Below, one piece after another: positions 8,864 to 17,141 of a DNA stretch of 64,000 bases (the first letter of the stretch is position 1; every line of letters starts with the position of its first letter). The stretch lies in the NCBI RefSeq assembly GCF_000615285.1, contig NZ_BALU01000003.1, positions 62,001 through 126,000 on the forward strand, written 5' to 3'. Both the position numbers and the translations under genes were made by a program. Below the pieces are notes generated by a model. It saw nothing but the letters and a program-made list of their open reading frames with translations, had not been told where the DNA came from and made no database searches. The stretch comes from Lactobacillus kitasatonis DSM 16761 = JCM 1039. GTDB taxonomy: Bacteria; Bacillota; Bacilli; Lactobacillales; Lactobacillaceae.

Positions 8864-10411
8864 ATGACCAAAATTTATACAGATTACTTCCTTGATGAAG
8901 AAGACTTTGACAAAAATCATTTTCGCTACAAAAAGCTCAGCATCCCTGATGGCGTTGAAGCAAAACCTTTAGCGATCCCACCAGTTTTAAAACCAGATAA
9001 AGTATCAGGCAACGATGTTTGGTACACGATTGAATCAATCGAAAGCAAAGTTCAATTACTGCCAGGTAAAGCAACTAAGACCTGGGGTTACAATGCACCT
9101 ATTCTTGGTAAAACAATGGTTTTAAAGAGAGGGCAACATGTTCACGTTAAACTAAAGAACAGTTTACCAGAACTTACTACTTATCACTGGCACGGCATGG
9201 AAGTCCCAGGTCCAAACACAGATGGTGGTTGCCACGCACCAGTATATCCAGGTGAAGAAAAAGAGATTGAATTCATTGTTAACCAACCAGCAGCTTTAAC
9301 TTGGCTTCACGCTCATCCATGTCCATCAACTGCCGCTCAAGTTTGGATGGGCTTAGCAATGGGAGTGGTTGTTACAGATGACCAAGAAGCAAAGCTGCCA
9401 ATTCCAAAGAACTATGGTGTTGATGAGTTCCCAGTAATTCTGCAAGATCGTACTTACCACAAAGATAATCAACTAGATTATCGTGCTGATTATGATGCAA
9501 TGGGCATCTTGGGTGAAACTCCATTGATCAATGGTACGATTCGTCCTTATATTGATGTCACTACCCAAAAGGTAAGATTATTATTCTTAGGTGGATCAAA
9601 TAGACGTGAATGGCGTTTGCACTTTGACGATGATATTGTAATGACGCAAATTGCTGGGGATGATTCCTTCTTACCACATCCAGTTAAAATGACTAAGATC
9701 ATGGTTACGCCTGGTGAAAGACTTCAAGTGGTAGTTGACTTCTCAGGCTATCATGAAGGTGATGTCGTAAATCTTTATACTGATGACTTTAAACTCATTG
9801 AATTTAGAATTCATCATTTTGAAAAAGACGATTCTGTCATTCCTGACACTTTGTTTGAACCCAAATTACCAGAAGTCGATCCAGATTTGCCTGTTCGCAA
9901 AGTTACCATGGATGAACACAATATGATGAATAACAAGCAGTTTTCAATGCAAAGAATCGATATGAAGCAAAAGGTAGGGCAAGCTGAATACTGGGATGTA
10001 ACTAACACTAATACTAAGGAACATGGTATGATTCACCCATTCCACATTCATGGCACCCACTTCACAGTTGTTTCAAGAAATGGACATGAACCATTTCCAA
10101 ATGAATATGGTTATAAGGACACTATTCCAGTTCGTCCTGGTGAAACGGTTCGCTTAAGAGTCGAATTTCCACTTCTTGGTGTGTTCATGTATCACTGCCA
10201 CATCATTGAACATGAAGATGCCGGCATGATGGCGCAAATTGAAATCTTTGATTCAGATCATCCTAAGAAATACCACTTAATGGATATGGAGACTTTGACT
10301 AAAGCCTTCGCAGAAGAAAAAGGCATTAAGCCAGAGGATGTTTGGATGCCAGGTATGGATACCGAAGGCTGTGGTATGGATGATGCAACAACGGGGGCTA
10401 GTCAAAAATGA
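8864..10411 (+). CDS. Multicopper oxidase (laccase-like), three cupredoxin domains
   Basis: I start at ATG 8864 behind GAGAGGAAAA; the frame runs open upstream to 8795 but without a ribosome site. The 515-residue protein has all copper ligands: HWHG (His108, His110), HAH (149-151), HPFHIHG (391-396) and the final HCHIIEHEDAGMM with Cys445 as type 1 ligand and His444, His446, His450 and an axial Met. It would oxidise Cu(I), Mn or phenolic/amine substrates with reduction of O2 to water. No signal peptide is seen, so it is probably cytoplasmic. Lactobacillus and Pediococcus relatives have been linked to biogenic amine degradation. The stop overlaps the next gene's start by 4 bp. The C-terminus is Met/Asp-rich. 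Confidence 0.9.
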   Translation: MTKIYTDYFLDEEDFDKNHFRYKKLSIPDGVEAKPLAIPPVLKPDKVSGNDVWYTIESIESKVQLLPGKATKTWGYNAPILGKTMVLKRGQHVHVKLKNSLPELTTYHWHGMEVPGPNTDGGCHAPVYPGEEKEIEFIVNQPAALTWLHAHPCPSTAAQVWMGLAMGVVVTDDQEAKLPIPKNYGVDEFPVILQDRTYHKDNQLDYRADYDAMGILGETPLINGTIRPYIDVTTQKVRLLFLGGSNRREWRLHFDDDIVMTQIAGDDSFLPHPVKMTKIMVTPGERLQVVVDFSGYHEGDVVNLYTDDFKLIEFRIHHFEKDDSVIPDTLFEPKLPEVDPDLPVRKVTMDEHNMMNNKQFSMQRIDMKQKVGQAEYWDVTNTNTKEHGMIHPFHIHGTHFTVVSRNGHEPFPNEYGYKDTIPVRPGETVRLRVEFPLLGVFMYHCHIIEHEDAGMMAQIEIFDSDHPKKYHLMDMETLTKAFAEEKGIKPEDVWMPGMDTEGCGMDDATTGASQK

Positions 10412-10578
10412 TGTGTGATAATATTTGGGTAAAATTGTTTTTCGTGATTTTATATGCCGCGATGGCATATTTCACTTTCACAGGCAATATGATGATGGGG
10501 ATGTATTTGATGGCTGGAGGGATGCTATTATCAGCTCTCTTGTCGTTAGTTAGTTCACTTGCTAAATTTAAGAAATAA
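10408..10578 (+). CDS. 56-residue methionine-rich membrane peptide coupled to the oxidase
   Basis: The start ATG overlaps the oxidase stop as ATGA (10408-10411), the classic arrangement for translational coupling. The peptide has two hydrophobic helices (roughly residues 7-25 and 34-52) joined by a loop GNMMMGMYLMAGGM. Nine of 56 residues are Met, with M-x-M and M-x-x-M spacings like copper(I)-binding Mets motifs, plus one Cys near the N-terminus and a basic tail KFKK. I do not recognise a family. By position and composition I infer a role in copper supply or export for the oxidase; the bias could alternatively just reflect a small transmembrane hairpin. A terminator follows at 10599. Confidence 0.7.
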   Translation: MMCDNIWVKLFFVILYAAMAYFTFTGNMMMGMYLMAGGMLLSALLSLVSSLAKFKK

Positions 10579-10598
10579 AAAGGTTGATAGTTAAAATA

Positions 10599-10648
10599 AT
10601 AGAAAAGGCATAATTCTTAAAAATGTAAGAATTATGCCCTTTTCTATA
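10599..10648 (+). terminator. Strong terminator after the oxidase operon
   Basis: A long stem, AGAAAAGGCATAATTCTTA against its complement, with loop AAAATG, closes the two-gene oxidase unit. Confidence 0.85.
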
Positions 10649-10725
10649 TAGCAATGGTAAAGAAATAATATAGCTTATTTCTTTACTTTGTTTATTATAC
10701 AAAATAAAAGTAAGGAGTTGATATT

Positions 10726-11013
10726 ATGACGATGGAAAAAGAAAAGATAAGTCAAGTAAACTTTAAAATGCCAGAGAAAGATAAGAAAGAAGTAACTGCT
10801 ATATTTAAATATTATGGTTTGGACTTAAGCACAGGAATTAAAATGTATTTGAAAGAAGTTCAGCATACAAAGAGTATTCCTTTAACTTTAAAGCCAGTGA
10901 CGGAATTAGATAGAGTTATAGTAGAGGCAGATCGTGGTGCCTTTGCAGGCGAGTTTGATTCACTTGAAGATTTTAATGAAGCTTTTGATAAGGAAATAAA
11001 GAATGAAAATTAA
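10726..11013 (+). CDS. RelB/DinJ-family antitoxin
   Basis: ATG 10726 lies behind AAGGAG. The 95-residue protein has the ribbon-helix-helix layout of DinJ: an N-terminal strand ISQVNFKMPEKDKK, a helix AIFKYYGLDLSTGIKMYL, and an acidic C-terminal arm (SLEDFNEAFDKEI) that should wrap the toxin. It would neutralise the neighbouring YafQ-like RNase and repress the operon. The toxin gene starts inside its 3' end (11-bp overlap). It appears intact while the toxin frame is broken, which is the tolerable direction of decay for a toxin-antitoxin pair. Confidence 0.85.
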   Translation: MTMEKEKISQVNFKMPEKDKKEVTAIFKYYGLDLSTGIKMYLKEVQHTKSIPLTLKPVTELDRVIVEADRGAFAGEFDSLEDFNEAFDKEIKNEN

Positions 11014-11264
11014 ATACACTCCATCTTTTATTCGATCTGCTAAAAGATACAGTAAGAAAAATTATCCAATGGATGAAGTGAAGAAATGTGTTGCAGCAAT
11101 TGTCAAGTATGATAAAAAGTTTCTTGTAGAGCATAAAGATCATTCTTTATCAAAAAAATGTTAGAGAATTACATATAGACAGGCAATATAACGATGATTG
11201 GTTAATGTATTACCGATTTAATAAAAAAACAAAGCAACTTGAACTTGTTTTACATAATAATTAA
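11003..11264 (+). pseudogene. YafQ-type mRNA interferase toxin, frameshifted in an A-run
   Basis: From ATG 11003 the product reads MKIKYTPSFIRSAKRYSKKN, typical of YafQ/RelE toxins, up to a run of seven A at 11152-11158. There it goes out of frame and stops at once. With six A the frame would continue as SKNVRELHIDRQYN through DWLMYYRF and KQLELVLHNN to the TAA at 11264, giving about 87 residues with the usual RelE-fold ending. The H-x-D-x-x-Y stretch is the catalytic region. The extra A may be a real inactivating mutation or a homopolymer sequencing error. The end overlaps the convergent TraX remnant by 4 bp. Confidence 0.85.
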
Positions 11265-11876
11265 TATTGTAATTCATATTTGATAAACAAATATCTTAAA
11301 ATCATCAAAATCCATAAGTGAGCAGGGTAGATGATATAGAAGAAATATTTGGTAATCCAACTCTTTTTACCACGTTGACCATTATAAAGCCAAATAAATG
11401 GCAATACAGAGATCATCATCCATTCGCTATCAAAAGTTAATGCAGAGTATAAACCTGTTTTGGTTTGAATTCCTGTCATCACGGCTTTAATGAATAAGAG
11501 CAAACACCAAACGAAGATACCGATTGATTGAGACGTAGGCTTGTGATAGCCAAAGTAGAAGATGAGTAGAACCGCCCACAGGTAAATGCCGCCTTCAAAG
11601 ATTAAACTAGCTGCTAGTAGGACGATCACTAGGATTAAGTAATAGATCTTGTGCTTATTTTCCCTGAATAAATCAAGCACCCACATTACTCCAAGGTACA
11701 GAGCTAATGTTTACCAAAATATTATTTCCTTCGAGAATAGAATAAATCGTCATTTTGTGGGTCACTGGATCAACATTATGAAAGGCCAAGTTGATAATTA
11801 TTTCACCAGCCCAGGTAATCGCTGCAGCTTCAAGTATTCTAATCAGGTATCTCTTTCGACTTGATGTGTGAAAGAA
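11261..11876 (-). pseudogene. TraX-family membrane protein, 5'-truncated and frameshifted
   Basis: Minus-strand sequence encodes EGFFHTSSRKRYLIRILEA then, after a frame change near 11703-11710, LALYLGVMWVLDLF and a run of hydrophobic helices ending YIIYPAHLWILMILRYLF. This is the pattern of TraX proteins (EGF-x-HT...Y-P-x-HL). The N-terminal third is gone: upstream of about 11877 the sequence belongs to an amino acid ABC transporter on the other strand. TraX homologues are multi-spanning proteins of poorly defined function, originally linked to pilin acetylation. Dead here on two counts. Confidence 0.75.
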
Positions 11877-12110
11877 TCCCTCGACCTCGAAATGGTTCAC
11901 GGCGTGCAAGAAATCGTCGGGCATTTATCAAACCGAGACCATATGACCATGATCGTCGTTACTCACCAAATGAATTTTGCTGAGAAAATTGCGGATGAAG
12001 TGCTTTTCCTTGAAGATGGCAGAATTTTTGAAGATACACCAGGAAAAGATTTCTTCAAGAATCCACAAACAGCCCGTGCGCGTGAGTTCTTAGATAGTAT
12101 GGACTTCTAA
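11877..12110 (+). pseudogene. 3' fragment of an amino acid ABC transporter ATPase (GlnQ type)
   Basis: The frame matches the end of GlnQ-like ATPases: S-L-D-x-E-M-V (Walker B/D-loop side), then MIVVTHQMNFAEKIADEV with the switch His, LFLEDGRIFEDTP, and FFKNPQTARAREFLDSMDF at the end. Walker A and the signature motif are missing because the sequence before about 11877 is TraX. It was the first gene of a transporter operon; the binding protein follows 12 bp later. Non-functional. Confidence 0.85.
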
Positions 12111-12122
12111 TGGAGGACGCAA

Positions 12123-12614
12123 ATGAAAGGTAAGAATATTTTTAATTGGATCATTAGCGTTCTAGCCATCATTTTAGTCGTCGTTTCTGCTTATTTTGGC
12201 TTTACACAAAAAGGACTAAATAGTGGTACTTCAGCTAGTCGCTGGAGTAGTCAAAATGGTGTTTCTGAAATCAAACGTCGTGGTTATATCAGAGTGGCCG
12301 TTTTTGGCGACCTGCCACCATATGGTTGGGTTAATTCCGACGGTAAGCGTATAGGTTACGATGTCTACTTGGCTCGCCGTATGGCTAAAGACTTAGGCGT
12401 AAAAATCAGATTTGTCCAGGTTAACGCCAACAACCGTGTAGATACCTTGAATTCAAATAAAGCTGATATCGTTTTGGCTAACTTCACAGTTACACTAGAA
12501 AGAAAAGAAGTCGTTGACTACGCTAACCCATACATGAAAGTTTCAGTTGGGGTAATTTCACCAAAGAGTGCACAAATTAATTTGGTATATTCCCTTTTTT
12601 GTATGGTGTGCTAA
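12123..12614 (+). pseudogene. Amino acid ABC transporter substrate-binding protein, 3'-truncated
   Basis: ATG 12123 follows GGAGGACGCAA. The N-terminal membrane anchor (FNWIISVLAIILVVVSAYFG) has no lipobox, then a type 3 solute-binding fold begins: RGYIRVAVFGDLPPYGWV, GYDVYLARRMAKDLG and ADIVLANFTVTLERKEVVDYA. These match glutamine/polar amino acid binding proteins. After residue ~152 (SPKSAQI) the sequence diverges and stops, whereas the family is about 270 residues, so the second lobe has been deleted. Together with the truncated ATPase this is the remains of an amino acid importer. Confidence 0.85.
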
Positions 12615-12647
12615 TCTAATCATAAGAATATTTTGAAAGGAAGACTT

Positions 12648-13194
12648 ATGACTACGATTTATTTAATGCGCCATGGCCAGACTTACTTTAACTTATGGCA
12701 TAAGATCCAGGGTGGGGTTGATTCGTCTTTGACTGAAAAAGGAATTAACCTAGCAAAAGAAATGGGCCGCTATTTTAATGAAAACAACATTCATTTTGAT
12801 AAAGCTTATGCATCAACTGCCTTATAAACGTTTAAAGGGATTGAAGGAAGAATACGTCGGTTCATTTGAAACAGAAGATGAGCGTTTGAATCCACCTGTT
12901 CCTTATGGTGACTTCTTCGTGAAGTATGGTAGAGAAAGTATAGATCAGGTTCAAAAGAGAATGCTTGATACGATGACGAAGATTGGTAGAGAAAACAAAG
13001 AAAATGAAAACGTCCTAGTGGTTTCTCATGCAGGTGCAATCTTTAACTTTCTTGTCGCCGTTGGTATCGATATTGAAAAGGTCTTTTAAATTGGTTTTAC
13101 CAATGCATCGGTTGCTAAGATTGAGTATAAAGATGATCAATTTAAACAGATTTCAATTATCAATAAAAAGGCCGATCAGTTTGAAGAAACTTAA
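12648..13194 (+). pseudogene. Histidine phosphatase (phosphoglycerate mutase-like), deleted and stopped
   Basis: ATG 12648 follows AAAGGAAG. TIYLMRHGQTYFNLWHKIQGG is the catalytic RHG motif. After AYAS (about 12815) an internal deletion with frame change joins to LPYKRLKGLKEEYVGSFE; the segment with the second catalytic Arg is missing. The later frame keeps VLVVSHAGAIFNFLVAVG (second catalytic His) but has a TAA at 13087-13089 after EKVF, then reads on IGFTNASVAKIEY to 13194. So there is one deletion/frameshift and one nonsense change. A different, intact histidine phosphatase lies at 22293. Confidence 0.85.
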
Positions 13195-13228
13195 ATTTAA
13201 TTAATAAAGAGATAAAGGGGATAGAAAT

Positions 13229-13606
13229 ATGTTATTGAGTATCTTTAGTGACGGAAATTGGCTTTTCCCACTTTTAGTTCTTTTAGCTTTATTAGGAACT
13301 GGAGAATATATAGCTAAAAAGAAAAATATGCCGAAGATCGACAAAATTATCAATATTACTGGCTATGTATTAATGATCGGTTTGCTGATTATCTATTGGA
13401 TCTTGTATTTTGTTACACCCAAAGATGTATCACTATATAATGTTTTGTTAGTAACGATAATTTACATTTATATTGTCAGTGACAAAGTATTAGAGCATTT
13501 CAAAGATCGATTAAAGTCGAAATATGGAAAATTAAAAGTTACAATTTCAACTATTTATATCTTGCTTATTGTTGCACTAATTATAGTCGGTTCTCGCTTT
13601 TTTTAG
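13229..13606 (+). CDS. Hypothetical membrane protein with four predicted helices
   Basis: ATG 13229 behind AAAGGGGAT. The 125-residue product has hydrophobic segments at about residues 10-25, 41-62, 70-86 and 104-123, with a Lys-rich cytoplasmic loop (EYIAKKKNMPKIDK) and a second basic stretch (KDRLKSKYGKLK). No family recognised. It looks intact and sits between a dead phosphatase and a glutamine amidotransferase with its own ribosome site. Confidence 0.6.
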   Translation: MLLSIFSDGNWLFPLLVLLALLGTGEYIAKKKNMPKIDKIINITGYVLMIGLLIIYWILYFVTPKDVSLYNVLLVTIIYIYIVSDKVLEHFKDRLKSKYGKLKVTISTIYILLIVALIIVGSRFF

Positions 13607-13749
13607 TTGGATCGCATTTTTCTATGGTAAGTTAGATTATTGCAATAAATAAGAATAGACTTGCAAATTATTAGTCACATTTTTTTGTTCCCCGTGTATA
13701 ATGAACTAAAAATATTATAGTAAAAAGATATCGAAATGAGGGATGGATT

Positions 13750-14418
13750 TTGAGAATCAACGTTTTACAACATACACCTAATGAAGGTCCAGGTTCAATT
13801 GAAAAATGGGCTAATGAACACAACGCCGAATTTTACGTATATCATCCAGCTACTTTTGGCAAGTTACCAACTGCAGATGAAACCGACATGTTGGTAATCT
13901 TGGGCGGACCAATGAGTCCTAACGACGACTTCCCATGGATCAAGCAAGAAAGAGAATTAATCAAGGAGTTAGCCAAAGAACACAAACCAATGTTCGGCGC
14001 TTGCTTTGGTGCACAACAAATTTCCATGGCCTTTGGCGGTGAAGTTTCAGATGCTAAATACAAGGAAGTAGGTTGGGCTCCTGTATATTTGAAGAATCAT
14101 GAAATTCCAGGCATCCCTGACAAGTTGACTGCTTTGCACTGGCATCAACAAATGTTTTCAATTCCAGAAGGTGGCAAGTTGTTGTTCTCAAGTGACTTGC
14201 TTGAAAACCAAGGCTTTTTATTAGGCGACAACATCGTCGGTTTGCAATTCCACTTTGAACCAATGGAAGACAACTTACGTGAAATTGCCATTAATGATAG
14301 TTCATACCCATATGATAACAACGCTTTGAAGCAAAACACTAGTGAGATTATTGCACATGGTGTGCCAGCAGAAAACAGGGATGTAATGTTTGCAATTTTG
14401 GATTACATTACTAGATAG
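13750..14418 (+). CDS. Class I glutamine amidotransferase-like protein (GMP synthase-like)
   Basis: The start is TTG 13750 after GAGGGATGG; the nearby ATG 13737 is in a frame that stops at once. The 222-residue product has the class I triad: Cys85 in FGACFGAQQ, His168 and Glu170 in LQFHFEP, and the oxyanion strand LVILGGPMSPND. Such stand-alone domains release ammonia from glutamine or hydrolyse gamma-glutamyl bonds; this subgroup is annotated as GMP synthase-like, although no synthetase domain is attached. An apparent promoter region lies at 13660-13740 (TATAAT near 13698). It looks intact. The downstream NAD kinase copy is dead. Confidence 0.82.
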   Translation: MRINVLQHTPNEGPGSIEKWANEHNAEFYVYHPATFGKLPTADETDMLVILGGPMSPNDDFPWIKQERELIKELAKEHKPMFGACFGAQQISMAFGGEVSDAKYKEVGWAPVYLKNHEIPGIPDKLTALHWHQQMFSIPEGGKLLFSSDLLENQGFLLGDNIVGLQFHFEPMEDNLREIAINDSSYPYDNNALKQNTSEIIAHGVPAENRDVMFAILDYITR

Positions 14419-14439
14419 TACTTGAAGGAGATATTTTCT

Positions 14440-15166
14440 ATAACTAAAATTGTAATTATTGCGAATAACAGGGAAAAACAGTATTCTCCAAATTGATGAT
14501 GAAAATCCTGATATAGTTATTGCCATCGGTGGCGATGGAACCTTGATGTCAGCTTTTCATAAGTATTTTGATCAGATCGATCATATTGGTTTTGTTAGTA
14601 TTCATACTGGTCAGCTAGGTTTTTATACTTGGCATGAATTAACAATTGAGGAAATCATCGAAACTTTGAGCCAAGATAAGATTCCATGGAGAAGAGACTG
14701 TCTTAACAGGTTTAAATGAAATTACTTTTAGAAGAAGTATTCAAAATATTAAGGCTGATGTTTTTCTCAACAAACAGCTATTTGAAAGGTTCAATGGTGA
14801 TGGACTCTGTGTTTCAACTCCAACGGGCTCAACTGCTTATAACAAGTCATTAGGTGGAGCGATTGTTAGTCCGACTTTGAAAGCTATTCAAATGTCAGAA
14901 ATGTCCTCAATTAATAACCGTGTATATCGGACAATTTCTTCTTCAATCGTAATTGGTGAAAGAGAATCATTGCCGTTGTGCCTGAGCCGGGCCTCGAAGA
15001 CTATTATTTTATTGGTGCGGATGGTGTTGAATTTAAACATTCTACGCATATTAAAAAAATTAAGTACCAAGTTTCACCTAAAGCTGCTTATTTTGATAAC
15101 TTTAGAAAACCTGCCTTTTGGCGCAGAGTTCATCAAGCATTTATTGGCCCAGACGATATCGATTAA
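14440..15166 (+). pseudogene. Second NAD kinase (ppnK-type), degraded
   Basis: A ribosome site AAGGAG at 14425-14430 is followed nine bases later by ATA instead of ATG, then TKIVIIANN. The frame is lost after about 12 codons, recovers at LQIDDENPDIVIAIGGDGTL (the GGDGT catalytic motif) and HKYFDQIDHIGFVSIHTGQLGFYT, shifts again near 14700, continues with [19 protein letters not shown] and the [19 protein letters not shown]-binding motif, and shifts once more near 14985 into [12 protein letters not shown] and [11 protein letters not shown] before TAA at 15166. The sequence covers essentially the whole enzyme. Several lesions plus the lost start codon show it is dead; the essential copy must be elsewhere. 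Confidence 0.85.
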
Positions 15167-15223
15167 CCGTGGATCTTCTTACTGACAGTAGTAATCTTTA
15201 GTATGACAATGAAAGGATTTTTA

Positions 15224-15847
15224 ATGGAAGAAATAGATCAATTCACTAAGTGGGCAACAAATTTGCAGAGTATCGCTCAAGCAGGTTTGCATTACGGTAA
15301 GGATGTTTTTGATCGTGAACGTTATGAACAGGTGCGTAAAATTGCCGGTGAGATGATGCAGGCCAAGACTGGCTTGCCAAAAGAACAGATTAAGACTTTG
15401 TTCTTAGGGGATGAAGGTTATCAGACTCCCAAGATTGAAACTAGAGCTGCGATTTTTAAGGATGATAAGATTCTTCTAGTCAGAGAAAGAATGGCTCAGG
15501 AATGGTCGCTTCCAGGTGGTTGGAATGATTACGATCAAACTACCGCACAAAATTGTGTTAAAGAAGCAAGAGAAGAATCAGGCAGAATTGTTAAGCCAGT
15601 TAAACTGATCGCTGTTCAAGATAGAAATCGTCATAATAAACCTGTTTTAGCAACTCATGTGACGAAGGTGTTGTATTTATGTAAGGAAATAAGTGGCGAG
15701 TTTGTGCCAAACGATGAAACTGATGCATGTGATTACTTTGCACTAGATAATTTGCCTAAGCTATCACTTGACCGAAATACGAAGGAACAAATCGAACTGT
15801 GTTTCAAGGCAAGCAAGGATCCTAATTGGGAGACGGTGTTTGAATAG
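15224..15847 (+). CDS. Nudix hydrolase with N-terminal Nudix-associated helical domain
   Basis: I choose ATG 15224 (MEEIDQFTKWATNLQSIAQ) because AAAGGA lies just before it; the frame is open 21 bases further up. The 207-residue protein has an N-terminal helical region (about 1-60) found in ADP-ribose/NDP-sugar-type Nudix enzymes, then the Nudix fold. The Nudix box reads G-x5-Q-x7-KEAREESG: the usual first Glu is Gln and the usual Arg is Lys, while the metal-binding E-E pair is kept. The substrate is probably a nucleoside diphosphate derivative. A clear terminator follows. It seems functional, with the box changes the only oddity. Confidence 0.82.
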   Translation: MEEIDQFTKWATNLQSIAQAGLHYGKDVFDRERYEQVRKIAGEMMQAKTGLPKEQIKTLFLGDEGYQTPKIETRAAIFKDDKILLVRERMAQEWSLPGGWNDYDQTTAQNCVKEAREESGRIVKPVKLIAVQDRNRHNKPVLATHVTKVLYLCKEISGEFVPNDETDACDYFALDNLPKLSLDRNTKEQIELCFKASKDPNWETVFE

Positions 15848-15858
15848 AGATGAAATGA

Positions 15859-15889
15859 CCCGAAGACGTCGATCTTCGGGCTATTTCTT
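15859..15889 (+). terminator. Rho-independent terminator after the Nudix gene
   Basis: CCCGAAGA and TCTTCGGG arms with a short loop, followed by CTATTTCTTTT. Confidence 0.8.
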
Positions 15890-15957
15890 TTGCATTTTAT
15901 TTTTGCTATAATTTAGTAGATCAAAACATAAGTTCGGAATCATAAGAGGTGAATTAG

Positions 15958-16440
15958 ATGTATCGTGCAAGGGTGATGGGATTTAACAAAAACAATATGC
16001 CAAATGATAATCCACAAAAAATGCCAAGTATAGAAGAGAGCTCTTAAGAAAAGCAATTAAGAGAAATGAAAACAAGAAAAGGGATTCTGATAAGTCGAGA
16101 GATTATGATCACCAATTTGGACGAACTAAAGTGGGCAATACAGAAGAAAGTTTTGGTGGTTGGTAATAAGTTCTCGTCTGGATTCTTGGACGAATTGAAG
16201 AAGTATTGTCAGGTGCAGGTGATGGATACTTATGAGGACGGGATGCAGCAAATTTTTAGAGATATGCACAAGGCAGACTATGTCTTTTTACTGATAGGCA
16301 GCGTCCCACATGCACTTACCGACTATACCAAAAGAACTGATGACTTAAACGAAAATAGTCAAAAGGTGCAGATCTTCGATACACCTGCCAAGTATGATGG
16401 CGTTATTCGTTTGCATTATTTGTTCGTGAATTCTAAATAA
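15958..16440 (+). pseudogene. DUF2325-like protein with an in-frame stop
   Basis: ATG 15958 (MYRARVMGFNKNNMPN) follows GAGGTGAATTAG. Codon 30 is TAA (16045-16047), after which the same frame continues without further interruption to 16440: EKQLREMKTRKGILISREI, then VLVVGNKFSSGFLDELKKY and ADYVFLLIGSVPHALTDY. The latter resembles DUF2325, in which a Rossmann-like strand is followed by an ADxV(F/L)... His pattern; I hold this loosely. The joined product would be about 160 residues. A second start at ATG 16066 has no good ribosome site, so I treat the gene as broken by nonsense mutation. Confidence 0.5.
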
Positions 16441-16584
16441 TTTGACTTATAACGTGAATTTAGTCAAAGGTTCTTGTAAATTTATGTTATAAGTGAAAAT
16501 TACTGTAAAAAGTCGCATAATTATAGTTTATAAAATAAATTTGGGTAAAATGTACTTAAGATTTGTTTTATAAAGGAAACAATT

Positions 16585-17049
16585 ATGCAAAATGAAAACT
16601 TATTTAATAGACCTCAATATCTGAAAGAACTAATAGCTTTTAAAGATACAGAATTCATCAAAGTGATTTCATGTGTAAGAAGATCTGGCAAATCATACTT
16701 ATTAAAACTTTATCGTAATTACTTATTGCAACATGATGTAACTGAAAAACAAATTATTTATCTATCTTTTGAAGATTACCCTATCTGGGTTGTAACCAAT
16801 GATGACAAGGTTTATCTCAGAGCAGGTAAGGGCAAAGAAAGTAAATGATATCAATCTGGAATTAAGAAAGGCAGAAGCATTGAATTAGATGGTCAAACTT
16901 TTGACATTGACTATGTTCCGGTTGATGATCCAGCAGAGATTTCTGCAGTAACTGAAGCATATTTGAAGAAGTACCATGGTCAATATCCAATCGACATGAT
17001 GATCTCAGATAAATGTGCTGATGCGACAGTTGAATTAAAACTCAAGTAA
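16585..17049 (+). pseudogene. Deletion chimera: AAA ATPase N-terminus fused to DUF2255 C-terminus
   Basis: ATG 16585 after AAAGGAAAC. Residues 1-66 are the start of a DUF4143-type AAA ATPase (LFNRPQYLKELIAFKDTEF, Walker A VRRSGKSYLLKLY, IIYLSFEDY). At about 16780-16787 this switches in frame to the middle of a DUF2255 protein (PIWVVTNDDKVYLRAGKGKESK), then TGA at 16846 stands where the family has Trp, and the frame reads on YQSGIKKGRSIELDG through AYLKKYHGQYP to TAA 17049. So there is an in-frame gene fusion by deletion plus a Trp-to-stop mutation. Upstream, CTTATAAC and GTTATAAG (near 16446 and 16484) form an inverted repeat of unknown role. Confidence 0.85.
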
Positions 17050-17054
17050 ATGAA

Positions 17055-17088
17055 AAGACCGTACTTCTTATGAGCTACGGTCTTATTT
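17055..17088 (+). terminator. Rho-independent terminator after the AAA/DUF2255 chimera
   Basis: AAGACCGTA pairs with TACGGTCTT, followed by ATTTTAT. Confidence 0.75.
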
Positions 17089-17141
17089 TATCGTGTTCAA
17101 GGAAATAAGGTAGGCAGATATTATTGCATTGTTTTACAATA

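Noticed and set aside
16443-16500. CTTATAAC/GTTATAAG inverted repeat upstream of the AAA/DUF2255 chimera as a terminator or riboswitch
   Set aside because: The arms are 8 bases apart by more than 30 and AT-rich with no T-run; too weak to call as a regulatory element.
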